Shown: positions 23,413-34,278 of the stretch, piece after piece
How positions within the stretch are numbered: the first letter of the stretch is position 1
Layout: every line of letters begins with the position of its first letter
Assembly (NCBI GenBank): GCA_030867185.1
Contig: CM061493.1
Span: 66,165,804 to 66,229,803, forward strand
Origin: Tagetes erecta
Taxonomy: Eukaryota > Streptophyta > Magnoliopsida > Asterales > Asteraceae
Direction of reading: 5' to 3'
Length of the DNA: 64,000 nt
Program-made: the position numbers and the translations under genes
Notes under the pieces: generated by a model
What the model was told of the DNA's origin: nothing
Seen by the model: only the letters and a program-made list of their open reading frames with translations
Database searches by the model: none

Positions 23413-23980
23413 CCTATACTAATATAAAAGTAAATGTTTGTCACATGTTCTTTTCTTAAGTTTGACACATTATTAACACCTAGTATGTGCTTAACTGTAA
23501 ATCACACACTCAATTAATATATATTTTAATTTCCTATTAAAATATTTACTTCTTATTACAAAATAAAAAAATATCGCACCATTTAAGATTCAAACTCATG
23601 ACTTTTATGTTAAATGTGAAATTCAAACTCATGGCTAGTGTTCGTTCTATTTTGTTATACTTCATCTTTCTTTTCTTTCATGTGGTCCAACCACGTGTTA
23701 CACATGGCATTCTAAAAAAGTTTTACTTTTATATATTTACGATTTTAGTCCGCGACTTTTAATAATTGTCATTTTAGCCTCTAATGAGTTTTCCACTTTG
23801 TTCTTTTACTCTACTTTGACATATAATACTACTTCAACACTGGAAGTTGGCTGGTTATCGTTTTGACTTCTAATTTTCATATTTCGTCGCCTTTTAATAT
23901 GTAACATATTACGGCATTGTGTCGTGAAGTACAAGACGTGATATTTCTACTTCTCAACGTCAGCCCGGTCTCATATCTAG
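23413..23980. mobile_element. Helitron-like non-autonomous repeat, copy 1
   Basis: The left end CCTATACTAATATAAAAG and right end CTCATATCTAG followed by T resemble Helitron ends (a TC-TATACTA-type start and a CTRR end before T). There is no target duplication and no reading frame. The interior is shared with 30825-31393 and, reversed, with 16765-17060. A hairpin before CTAG is not obvious, so the class is tentative. Confidence 0.45.
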
Positions 23981-24387
23981 TTCAATACCAAACACTAGTA
24001 CGCGCGTAAATTTGGAAAAAAAATTATAGAACACACGTTCTTAGTTGGAAGAATTTACAAGTCATTCCAGAGAGAATTTCACGTCAACTTTGGTCGGCGC
24101 AAAAGTTGCTCCCAATTTAAAAGGATTAATTGAACCAAAAGATACGATAACTTATTTCCATTTTTGTCTTTTTGATATTAAATGCATAAACAAAACTATT
24201 TTTTTAATATGTTCTATTCTAGTTAAAAGAAAAAGATGGGAAAGTAGGATAAAAGCTAAAGTATATCAGTAATTTAAATCTATTATAAGAACTTTAATTT
24301 TAGTTTTTAATCATATATTCATCCACGTTTAAAAAATGTGTTTTATGTTTTTTAATCTACAAGTAAAAAGCCATGAATTAGCATGTT
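23981..24387. other. Spacer upstream of WAK-c
   Basis: This stretch is matched closely by 31394-31787 upstream of WAK-e, so it belongs to the duplicated segment. No gene is recognisable; the short open frame at 24045-24272 is not kept open in the partner copy. Confidence 0.45.
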
Positions 24388-24392
24388 CATAT

Positions 24393-24679
24393 TCAAGTGG
24401 TGAATTGGATCTTATAATAATTTGGGTAACACTCAAAATACTTTATTAATAATCAAAAGAAAAACTTACTTAAAACTCTTGATTACAATGACCCCTAACA
24501 CGGTTTTATACCAAACCATATTAGACTACGATTAGGAAAGCTAAACAATAAGATTTAATTAAATAAAACTTAACATCCTAATCGTACTCACATGTTTAAT
24601 TGTTATTACTCAACTTGTACACCAAGTTTCTTGTGCTCCAAGTCTGACTTGTACACCTAGTCACGTGAAATTACCAACA
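24393..24679 (-). mobile_element. Solo LTR in the WAK-c promoter (287 bp)
   Basis: The 5-bp word CATAT flanks it on both sides (24388-24392 and 24680-24684). Minus sense it starts TGTTGGTAATTTCACG and ends CCAATTCACCACTTGA, with an AATAAA signal near its end. The matching place upstream of WAK-e has one CATAT and no insert. The end GA instead of CA is unusual and shows drift. No internal region remains, so it is a solo LTR. Confidence 0.7.
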
Positions 24680-24713
24680 CATATAACCAAAATCATCCTA
24701 GTCTGAATTGTTA

Positions 24714-24720
24714 TATAATC
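24714..24720 (+). promoter_or_regulatory. TATA box of WAK-c
   Basis: TATATAA stands 70 bases before the ATG at 24790 and is followed by the cluster-wide TCTCTAATCACC and CTCAATCAAAT words. The solo LTR ends only 35 bases upstream. Confidence 0.5.
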
Positions 24721-24789
24721 TCTAATCACCTAATTAACTCCTCAATCAAATTAATACCAAAATCACAAACACAAAAAAATTAAGCAAAT

Positions 24790-27215
24790 ATGCATTTAAA
24801 CACATTAATACTACTAGCAATAGCAGCTTTGCAAGCAGCAAGTGCTCAAGAGGTACCAGAAGCTGCTGCTTGTGAAACTTCATGTGGCAATGTTTCTATT
24901 ACATACCCATTCGGTTCACGTGAGGGATGCTACTACAGTTACGATTTTCTCGTAACTTGTGATCGATCATCCGGTGAACCTGTACCGTTCTTTGGACCAA
25001 ACACAAGTGATATTGTTATTTCAAGTATGTCCACAAGCAAGAGTGAGGTGGAGATTATGATGTTTGTAGCTCAAGATTGCTACAATACTTCTGGACCAGC
25101 CGACAACACGGAAAAATCTTTGTGGCTGAGGGATTTCCGGATCTCTACCAAGAATAAATACGTAGGCATCGGGTGTGACACTTTAGCGTCTTTTAGTCGA
25201 TGGGAGGATGAGTCAGATGGTAATGGTTCGACTGGTTGCATTTCTAGATGTGGAAGAAACAGCCATGTCACAAACGGGTCGTGCTCGGGATCAGTTGGGT
25301 GTTGTCAAGTTGCAGTGCCAGAAGGATTTCAATCTGTTAATATGACTCTTAGAAGCTTTAACAACCATTCGAACATACTGGATTTTAATCCTTGTAGTTA
25401 TGCCTTTTTTGTTGAAAAAGGGAAGTTTAACTTTTCTGCCACCAACCTGCATGATTTTAAAAGTGAGAGGATGCCGATGTTACTCGATTGGGCAATCGGA
25501 AACTTGACTTGTGACAAAGCGAAGGACATGGAAAACTTCTTATGCAAGGGAAATAGCGTATGTGATCAAAGTTATAGTGGTCCAGGATATCGTTGTCGTT
25601 GCCTAGAAGGTTATGAAGGCAACCCTTATGTTAAAAATAACTGCACAAGTATGTTTAGATATCATATTTGGATGCTTTTTATTTCTAGTTTACTTTCACC
25701 TCAGTGATATGAATGATTGTTTCATTTGTTACTATACAGATATTAACGAGTGTGAACGGGGAAATCATGATTGCAAACATGACGCTCATTGCGTTGATAC
25801 ACCAGGAAATTATACATGTACTTGTAAACATGGTTACTATGGAGATGGTAGGAAGGATGGAAATGGTTGCAATGCTGACCAAACAATTGTTATAAAAATA
25901 GTTGTAGGTAATGTTATATCATATATTTTTCATAGCTACTTTGAGAAATGATAAACTCAGCATTCAGTTGGGCTATAATTTAGTTTTTGTTGATGCAGTA
26001 ATCACGTCTTGTGTTATATTTCTCCTTATATTTGTTACCTGCTTGTATTTGATACGGAGAAAGCGAAAGCTGGTGAAGCTGAGAGAGAAATTCTTTACAC
26101 AAAATGGCGGAATGATGTTACAGCGACGAATTTCTGGAAATGGAGGTTCTCAAGATCAAGCAAGTGTCTTTACTATAGAGGAGCTAAAGACGGCAACCAA
26201 TAACTATGATGAAAGCAGGATAATCGGTAAGGGCGGGTTTGGCACTGTTTATAAAGGAGTTCTTTCTGATAACAGAGCAGTTGCTATAAAGAAGTCAAAG
26301 TTGGCGCATCAAACACAAGCCCAGATAGAGCAATTTATTAATGAAGTGGTCATCTTGTCTCAAATAAATCATAGGAATGTGGTGAAGTTGATTGGGTGTT
26401 GCTTGGAGACAGAAATCCCGTTATTGGTTTATGAGTTCATTCCAAATGGAACGCTCTATGATCACATCCACAACAAATGCAAGTCTTTAGCAATTACATG
26501 GGACATTCGACTCAGAATAGCAACGGAGACAGCTGAAGCACTTTCATACTTACATTCTGCGGCATCTGTTCCAATTATCCACCGTGATGTCAAGCCAATG
26601 AATATACTTTTGGATGACAACTACGTAGCAAAAGTGGCCGATTTTGGAGCATCTAGGCTAATTCCTATTGATCAAGTTGAGTTGACCACTATAGTGCAAG
26701 GAACACTTGGCTACTTAGATCCTGAATATTTACAAACAAACCAGCTCACAGATAAGAGCGATGTTTATAGTTTTGGGGTGGTGCTAGTGGAACTTTTAAC
26801 TAGAAAAAAGGTTCTTAGCTGTGATAGGCCAGAAGGAGAGACCAACCTAACTCTTCATTTTCTAAATCATTTTAACCATGAGAGACTTTTACACGTTCTT
26901 GATGAAGACTTGCAGCTAAATGATGTTCCCAGTGAGATCATCCAAGTTTCACGACTGGCAGAAAGATGCTTACGAATTAAAGGTGAGGAAAGGCCTACCA
27001 TGAAAGAAGTAGCAATTGAGCTCCAAGGAATATCGGCATCAAAGATACCAAAGCATCCATGGGTGCAAAGTAGATCAAATGAAAATGAAGGTGAGTATGA
27101 ACCCCAAGAACAAACTAACGACCGTGAATGTACACATGGTGGAGAAGTACGTAGCTCAAGAACCTTTGGTAGCTTGAGCAAGGATATCATGTCACCCATT
27201 TCTAGTGGCAGGTGA
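24790..27215 (+). CDS. WAK-c: wall-associated receptor kinase
   Basis: Exons 24790-25648, 25740-25907 and 25999-27215 (phase 1) encode 747 residues: signal peptide, GUB_WAK domain (ACETSCGNVSITYPFGSREGC), EGF module (NINECERGNHDCKHDAHC), membrane segment and kinase with IGKGGFGTVYKG, VAIKKS, HRDVKPMN (Asp at about 539), DFGAS and GTLGYLDPEY. It is the unit-1 partner of WAK-e, which it matches through promoter, introns and 3' end. Differences seen here: exon 3 begins TAATCACG where the partner has GTATCACG, turning the junction Gly into Val, and LLTRKK replaces LLTGKK in the kinase C lobe. The exon-1 end is very like that of WAK-a over about 250 bases, suggesting gene conversion or shared recent ancestry in that part. 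Confidence 0.93.
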
Positions 27216-27295
27216 CGGTAGAGACTGCATAAGTTATTAAATCACTCCAACTATTTCTTACATATTTACCGCATCAAGTGTTAAGTGTATGATTT

Positions 27296-27689
27296 TGTTG
27301 GGTTAATCTTGACATGTTAGTTTCGGGTCAGAGTTGGTCAAACGGGTCATGGGTCAAGCTAGTTAATTAGTAGTTATTTATTTAAGTATTGCTTTAAATT
27401 ATACAGCAAGTTAAGTTTGAATAAGTAAGTCAAATTGCACGTTGGGCAGTTTGATTTGGTTAGTAGTTTTCCGGTTCTTTAGGATAGAAATGAGTATTTT
27501 ATTGTTTTTATTATTCCCACGTTAAGCTTCTGTAAGTCTATTTGTAGACACTTCTTTATTGAATATGATATACCACTTTTCATATAATTATTAAATCCTC
27601 TTCTTTGCATCCATCTCTCTACATATTTACATTCACATATTAAGTATTAAGTGTGTGTTGCGTGTGTAAAGTGGGGCGTGAAACCAACA
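27296..27689. mobile_element. Solo LTR downstream of WAK-c (394 bp)
   Basis: The ends are TGTTGG and CCAACA, a perfect 6-base inverted pair with the TG...CA form. GATTT is duplicated directly outside (27291-27295 and 27690-27694). The corresponding site after WAK-e (near 34388) has a single GATTT and no insert. No internal region is present. Confidence 0.85.
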
Positions 27690-27694
27690 GATTT

Positions 27695-28379
27695 AATGTT
27701 TTTATTATGCATTTGTAAGGTATTTGTGTGATCTATATAATAATTTAAGGTTTTAAGGGGTAATTTTTAGAAGGAAAATATTTGATCTATAATAGGAATT
27801 GTAGGAGGGAAAATTTCAACCCATGCATAAGTTGATATATGAAACCAAATATTTAAATATTAAAAATTTACAAATAGTTAACATAATGGTTATAAATTCT
27901 TTATAAATATTATTATTTAACTCGTGTGTAACACACGAACATTAAACCTAGTGATGTTTATATATAGTGATGTTTATTATTTGTGTGATGTTTATATATA
28001 GTGATGTTTTGTGTTTTATGCATGTCAGGTTTGTTTCTTTTAACTTTTGCATACACCAATTCAACTTTTAACTTCAGATGATCTTGTTTAGCGTAATAAA
28101 AATAGAAGAAGTCAAAAAACATGTAAAACAATATTTTAACTTTGAATGCACACGTTATTTCAAAGACAATTTCACGTCAAATTTTTAGCTCTACAAAGTT
28201 ACTTTTCTTCTTAAATAACTATTAAATATAACTTGCAAACTTATTATATTTGACTTGCAACTCACGGCATCACTATCTTATATGTCTAAATTTGAGTTTT
28301 TAATTATAACCTTCAAAACATATTCAATGCTACCATGTGTGTGAAATAACCAGTTCAAATAGCTTCAACCATTTAAAAA
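27695..28379. other. Spacer between WAK-c and WAK-d
   Basis: It matches 34395-34804 in the second unit in its distal part (GTGATGTTTTGTGTTWTATG and following). Near 27955-28010 the word TGATGTTTATATATAG is repeated two to three times. No gene. Confidence 0.45.
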
Positions 28380-28424
28380 TGACCAAGTCAAGATCATATC
28401 TTCATGTATGCTCATCTATATATA
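28380..28424 (+). promoter_or_regulatory. WAK-d promoter: TGACCAAGTCA motif and TATA box
   Basis: TGACCAAGTCA at 28380-28390 and TATATATA at 28417-28424 are almost identical in place and sequence to those of WAK-f. The promoter is thus retained although the gene is broken. Confidence 0.45.
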
Positions 28425-28503
28425 GATGATCGATCTCTGATCACACATCCCCAATCAAATAGCCAAAATTAATCATACACATACATATATAAGATTATAA
28501 GCT

Positions 28504-29841
28504 ATGCATGTTAAAATACTGTTAGCATTAGTATCAACAATTGCAGCCTTGGTGATAACAAGTGCTCAAGAAGTACCGGCTTGTGAAACGTCATGTGGCG
28601 ATGTGCCTATTACTTTCCCATTTGGTTCAAGGGAGGGATGTTACTACAGTTCTGATTTCCTCGTAACTTGTGACCGATCATCCGGAGAACCAGTACCATT
28701 CTTTGGACGAAACACGACTGATATTGAAATTTCAAATATGTCGACAAGCGAGAGTGAGGTGGAGATTATGATGTTTGTAGGTCGTGATTGCTACGATGCT
28801 TCTGGGGGAAACGAACCAACTTTGAGGTTGAGTGATTTCCGGATCTCTTCCAAGAACAAATATGTAGCCATTGGGTGTGATACGTCTGCGTATTTTAGTT
28901 GAAGAGAGGATGAGTGATGAGTCTGATGGTACCGGATGCATTACGAGATGCGATAGAAATAGCCAGTTTACGAATGGGTCATGCTTGGGAGTCGGGTGCT
29001 ATGAAGTAGCAGTGCCAGAAAGACTCCAATCTTTTAATATGACCCTTAGTAGCTATGCCTTTTTTGTTGAAGAAGGGAAGTTTAACTTTTGCAAATGATT
29101 GCACAAGTAAGTTTTGATTTCATATTTAGATGCTCTTTTTCCAAATTTACTTTCACCTTAATGAAATGATTGATTGTTCGTTATTCAAAAGATATTAATG
29201 CGTGCGAAAGAGGAAATCACTATTGCGAAAATGGTGATCAGTGTGTTGATATAGATGGAAGTTATATGTGCACTTGTCCAAAAGGTTATTCTGGAGATGG
29301 TAAAAGAGATGGAACAGGCTGCACTGCTAATCAATCAGCTCTTATAATATCCAATATTTTTTGTGTTTATGTGATCATCGGCTACTTTAAGGCATCAAAT
29401 CATCTTGAATCCGTGCTATAAGATAGTTTTTGTTAATCGTTGTAGGTGTCTCGGCTTCTGCTATATTTCTTCTTATATTTGTCACTTGTTTGTACTTGAT
29501 ACTCAAGAAACGAAAGCTCGTGATGTTGAAAGAGAAATTCTTTAAACAAAACGGGGGAATAATGTTGCAGCAGAGAGGATTTCCGGAGACGGGGGTTCGA
29601 TCTCATGATCAAGCGAGAGTCTTTACTATAGATGAGCTAAAGAGGGAAACTAGTAACTATGATGAGAGTAGGATTATCGGTAAGGGTGGCTTTGGCACGG
29701 TTTATAAATGAGTTCTTTCTGATAATAGAGTAGTTGCTATAAAGAAGTCAAAATTAGCAGATCAAACACACGCTCAGATTGAGCAATTTATCATGAAGTG
29801 GTCGTCTTGTCTCAAATAAATCATAGGAATGTGGTGAAGTT
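28504..29841 (+). pseudogene. WAK-d: truncated WAK pseudogene
   Basis: This is a decayed copy of WAK-f's unit-1 partner. Exon 1 starts normally at 28504 but a CGA-to-TGA change ends the frame at 28900-28902, with a nearby 7-base duplication (GATGAGT). A 44-base deletion between two GTAGCT words (near 29053) and a deletion of about 200 bases near 29092 remove the end of the GUB_WAK region. The EGF exon remains from about 29192, but its 3' end and splice donor are lost near 29347. Kinase exon sequence begins at about 29445, is frameshifted, has a TGA at 29709-29711 just after the Gly loop, and stops at 29841, where LINE sequence begins. No kinase activity loop or C terminus exists in this copy. 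Confidence 0.92.
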
Positions 29842-30750
29842 AAAATGATGGCTTGAATCATCTTTTTCTTTTCTTTGGAAGTTGCAATCGAGTTGTGTAT
29901 TTTCAATAAGTCTTGAACTGTGAAAGCAAAAATGGAAGAATCTTGCATCAAGTGGAGATGAGATGCCCAATCATGTTTTCATAGTAACACGTGAAAAGGT
30001 GAACCATGATTTCATCTTGCTCGCCACATAGAGGGCAAACGGTTGATTCTTAACCGATGCCACGAGAAGAAAACACATATGTAGAAGCAATATGTTCTTT
30101 TTGTGTCCGCCACCCGAAGACCTTGAAGGGCACCTAGTTATTCTACTTAGGGGCATAGTTGAATTGAGCTTGTGAGACATAAAGAAGCTTCCTCAAGGAC
30201 GCAACAAAGAAGGACCCTGGAGTCGTCTTTCGTCCATTGCCAATTATCAGCCTGATCACTAGGATGGACATTAACAAGGTTAGAAGGAAATATTACAGTT
30301 GTTGAGCCTCTGCATCTGAGAGAGGTCTTTTCCAACAGTAAATCCAATCAACTAAATAACCCTGCAAATTGAAACAATCATAACTAAGAATCAACTTACA
30401 GGATTCAAGTATGAAGAGATCTGAAAAGAGAATTTTGAACGGTCTGTCTGCAGCCCATGAGTAAATCTCCATCATCACTTGGTTAACATAGCTTTATTTG
30501 AAACCTTAAGAAACAATAAATCCAAACCACACAAAGATTTCGCAGTGGTAACCAAGTTCTAGTCAACCTTATTGATGTTTCTTGATTTTACATTCCACCC
30601 TAAAGAAATCTTCTTCTCTTGCCTTCAAGAATATCAATAACCTTTTAAGGAGCTTGTACAACTATAAGAAGTATGATGGAAGGACTTCAAGTAGAACCGA
30701 CTTTAAAATAGTTCGTCTTCCACTCAAAGTCTAGCATCGAAGGCATTAAT
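29842..30750 (-). mobile_element. LINE relic, copy 2 (begins at duplication join)
   Basis: It is collinear with 22230-23340 on the minus strand, with the same fragments (DNWQWTKDDS, SRITRCPSRSS, KKKMIQAIILT). About 195 bases present in copy 1 (about 22857-23050) are missing here. Its C-terminal part breaks off at 29842, in the middle of a coding-derived stretch, instead of reaching the LINE 3' end. Confidence 0.7.
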
Positions 30751-30824
30751 AACATGCGATCAATTGCAAACCTGGTTTATGGTTTCCTTCACTTGTTGTG
30801 TCTTGCCGTTTGAAAAAGAATCTA

Positions 30825-31393
30825 CCTATATTAATATAAAAGTAAATGTTTGTCACATGTTCATTTCTCAAGTTTGACACATTATTAACACATAGTACGA
30901 GCTTAGCTGTCAATCACACACTCAATTAATAATTATTTAATTTCCTATTACAATATTTACTTCTTATTACAAAATAAAAAAATATCGCACAATTTAAGAT
31001 TCAAACTCATGACTTTTATGTTAAATGTGAAATTCAAACTCATGGCTAGTTTTCGTTCTATTTTGTTATAGTTCATCTTTCTTTTCTTTCATGTGGTCCA
31101 ACCACGTGTTACACATGGCATTCTAAAAAAAATTATACTTTTATATATTTACGATTTTAGTCCGTTACTTTTAATAATTGTCATTTTAGCCCCTGATAAG
31201 TTTTCGACTTTGTTCTCTTACTCTACTTTAACATATAATACTAATTCAACACTGGAATGTTAACTGGTTATCGTTTTGACTTCTAATTTCCATATTTCGT
31301 CACGTTTTAATATAAGACATATTACGGCATTGTGTCGTGACGTACAAAACCTGATATTTCTACTTCTCAACGTCGGTCCGGTCTCATATCTAG
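30825..31393. mobile_element. Helitron-like non-autonomous repeat, copy 2
   Basis: Collinear with 23413-23980 and carried along by the tandem duplication. It starts CCTATATTAATATAAAAG and ends CTCATATCTAG before T. Confidence 0.45.
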
Positions 31394-31787
31394 TTTAATA
31401 CCAAACACTAGCGTGCGCGTAAATTTGGAAAAAAAATTATAGAACACATGTTCTTATTGGAAGCACTTACAAGTCATTCCAGAGAGAATTTCACGTCAAC
31501 TTTGGTTGGCGCAAAAGTTGCTCCCAATTTAAAAGGATTGAACCAAAAGATATGATAATTTATTCCCATTTATGTCTTTTTGATATAAATGCATAAACAA
31601 AACTATTTTTTTAATATGTTCTATTCTAGTTAAAAGAAAGAAATGAGAAAGTAGTATAAAAGCTAAAGTATCTGAGTAATTTAAATCTATTATAAGAACT
31701 TTAAGTTTTTAATCATTCATCCACGTTTAAGAAATGTCTTTTATGTTTTTTAATCTACAAGTAAAAAGCCATGAATTAGCATGTTCA
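31394..31787. other. Spacer upstream of WAK-e
   Basis: Matches 23981-24392 upstream of WAK-c; no gene. It joins directly to the TATA region because the solo LTR of unit 1 is absent and a further 30 or so bases are deleted. Confidence 0.45.
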
Positions 31788-31792
31788 TATAA
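31788..31792 (+). promoter_or_regulatory. TATA-like box of WAK-e
   Basis: CATATAACATC lies 73 bases before the ATG at 31865, the same distance as the TATA boxes of the other copies. It is a weaker match than TATATAA of WAK-c, because a short deletion removed the original box. Confidence 0.35.
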
Positions 31793-31864
31793 CATCTCTA
31801 ATCACCTAATTAACTCCTCAATCAAATTAATACCAAAATCACAAACACAAAAAAATTAAGAAAT

Positions 31865-34278
31865 ATGCATTTAAACACATTAATACTACTAGCAATAGCA
31901 GCTGTGTGGGGAGCAAATGCTCAAGAGGTACCAGCTGCTGCTTGTGAAAGTTCATGTGGCAATGTGCCTATAACTTTCCCATTTGGTTCAAGGGAGGGAT
32001 GCTACTACAGTTCCGATTTTCTCGTAACTTGTGATCGATCATCCGGTGAACCTGTACCATTCTTTGGTCCAAACACAAGCGATGTTTTTATTTCAAGTAT
32101 GTCCACAAGCAAGAGTGAGGTTGAGATTATGATGTTTGTAGCTCAAGATTGCTACAATACTTCTGGACCAGCCGACTACACGGGAACGTCGTTGTGGATG
32201 AGGGATTTCCGGATCTCCACCAAGAACATATATGTAGGCATCGGGTGTGACACTTTAGCGTCTTTTAGTCGATGGGAGGATGAGTCAGATGGCAGTGGTT
32301 GCATTTCTAGATGTGGAAGAAACAGCCCTGTCACAAACGGGTCGTGCTCAGGAGTTGGATGTTGTCAAGTTGCGGTGCCTGAAGGACTTCAATCTGTTAA
32401 TATGACTCTTAGTAGCTTTAACAACCATTCGAAAATATTGGACTTTAATCCTTGTAGCTACGCCTTTTTTGTTGAACAAGGGAAGTTTAACTTTTCTGCC
32501 ACCAACCTGCTTGATTTTGCAAGTGTACCGAGGATGCCGATGTTACTTGATTGGGCAATTGGAAACTTGACTTGTGACAAAGCAAAGGACATGGAAAACT
32601 TCTTATGCAAGGGAAATAGCGTATGTGATCAAAACTATACTGGTCCAGGATATCGTTGTCGTTGCCTTGAAGGTTATGAAGGCAACCCTTATGTTGCTGG
32701 CAATTGCACAAGTAAGTTTATCATATTTGGATGCTTTTTATTTCTAGTTTACTTTCAACTCGGTGACATGATTGATTGTTTCATTTGTTACTATACAGAT
32801 ATTAACGAGTGTGAACGGGGAAATCATGATTGCAAACATGACGCTCATTGCGTCGATACGCCAGGAAATTATACATGTACATGTAAAAAAGGTTACTCTG
32901 GAGATGGTAGGAAGGATGGAAATGGTTGCAGTGCTGACCAATCCCTTGTTATAAAAATAGTTGTAGGTAATGCGACATCCAATATTTTTCATGGCTACTT
33001 TGAGAAATGATAAACTCAGCATCCAACGGCGCTGTAATTAAGTTAGTTTTTGTTGTTGCAGGTATCACGTCTTGTGTTATATTTCTCCTTATATTTGTTA
33101 CATGCTTGTATTTGATACTGAGAAAGCGAAAGTTGGTGAAGTTGAGAGAGAAATTCTTTACACAAAATGGCGGAATAATGTTACAGCGACGAATTTCTGG
33201 AAATGGAAGTTCTCAAGATCAAGCAAGAGTCTTTACTATAGAGGAGCTAAAGAGGGCAACCAATAACTATGATGAGATGACGATTATCGGTAAGGGTGGC
33301 TTTGGTACTGTTTATAAAGGAGTTCTTTCTGATAACAGAGTAGTTGCTATAAAGAAGTCAAAGTTGGCGCATCAAACACAAGCCCAGATAGAGCAATTTA
33401 TTAATGAAGTGGTCATCTTGTCTCAGATAAATCATAGGAACGTGGTGAAGTTGATTGGGTGTTGCTTGGAAACAGAAATCCCGTTATTGGTTTATGAGTT
33501 CATTCCAAATGGAACGCTCTATGATCACATCCACAACAAACGCAAGTCTTTAGCAATTACATGGGACATTCGACTTAGAATAGCAACGGAGACAGCTGAA
33601 GCACTTTCATACTTACATTCTGCGGCATCTGTTCCAATTATCCATCGCGATGTCAAGCCAATGAATATACTTTTGGATGACAACTACGTAGCAAAAGTGG
33701 CAGATTTTGGAGCATCTAGGCTAATTCCTATTGATCAAGTTGAGGTGGCCACTATAGTGCAAGGAACACTTGGCTACTTAGATCCTGAATATTTGCAAAC
33801 AAATCAACTCACAGATAAAAGCGATGTTTATAGTTTTGGGGTGGTGCTAGTGGAACTTTTAACAGGAAAAAAGGTTCTTAGCTCCGATAGGCCAGAAGGA
33901 GAGACCAACCTAGCTCTTCATTTTCTAAATCATTTTAGCCATGAGAGACTTTTACAGGTTCTTGATGAAGACTTGCAACTAAATGATGTTCCCAGTGAGA
34001 TAATTCAAGTTTCACGACTGGCAGAAAGATGCTTACGAATTAAAGGTGAGGAAAGGCCTACCATGAAGGAAGTAGCAATTGAGCTACAAGGAATATCGGC
34101 TTCAAAGATACCAAAGCATCCATGGGTGCAAAGTAGATCAAATGAAAACGAAGGTGAGTATGTACCCCAAGAACAAACTAACAACCGTCAATGTACACAT
34201 GGTGGGGAAGTACGTAGCTCAAGCGCCTTTGGTAGCTTGAGCAAGGATACAATGTCATCCATTTCTAGTGGCAGGTGA
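31865..34278 (+). CDS. WAK-e: wall-associated receptor kinase
   Basis: Exons 31865-32711, 32799-32966 and 33062-34278 encode 743 residues with the cluster's domain order: signal peptide, GUB_WAK (ACESSCGNVPITFPFGSREGC), EGF module (NINECERGNHDCKHDAHC), membrane segment and kinase (IGKGGFGTVYKG, VAIKKS, HRDVKPMN with Asp at about 535, DFGAS, GTLGYLDPEY). It is the unit-2 partner of WAK-c and looks intact. Intron 1 is 87 bases, divisible by three, and contains no stop, so an unspliced transcript stays in frame across it. I chose the spliced model because donor and acceptor agree with those of all paralogs. The C terminus is SSISSGR. Confidence 0.93.

Noticed and set aside
23413..23980. Treating this repeat as a miniature LTR element
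   Set aside because: No TG/CA LTR termini, no primer site, no flanking duplication; Helitron-like ends fit better.
24045..24272. 75-codon frame upstream of WAK-c
   Set aside because: The collinear duplicate upstream of WAK-e does not keep the frame (indels at 31440-31680).
29430..29711. A small stand-alone kinase-fragment gene
   Set aside because: It is the broken exon 3 of WAK-d, ending at a nonsense codon just after the Gly loop.
31865..33010. A single uninterrupted 381-codon frame as the gene model for WAK-e's extracellular part
   Set aside because: It crosses two introns whose donors and acceptors are conserved in every paralog, and it lacks the kinase that follows in exon 3. Kept only as a possible retention product.
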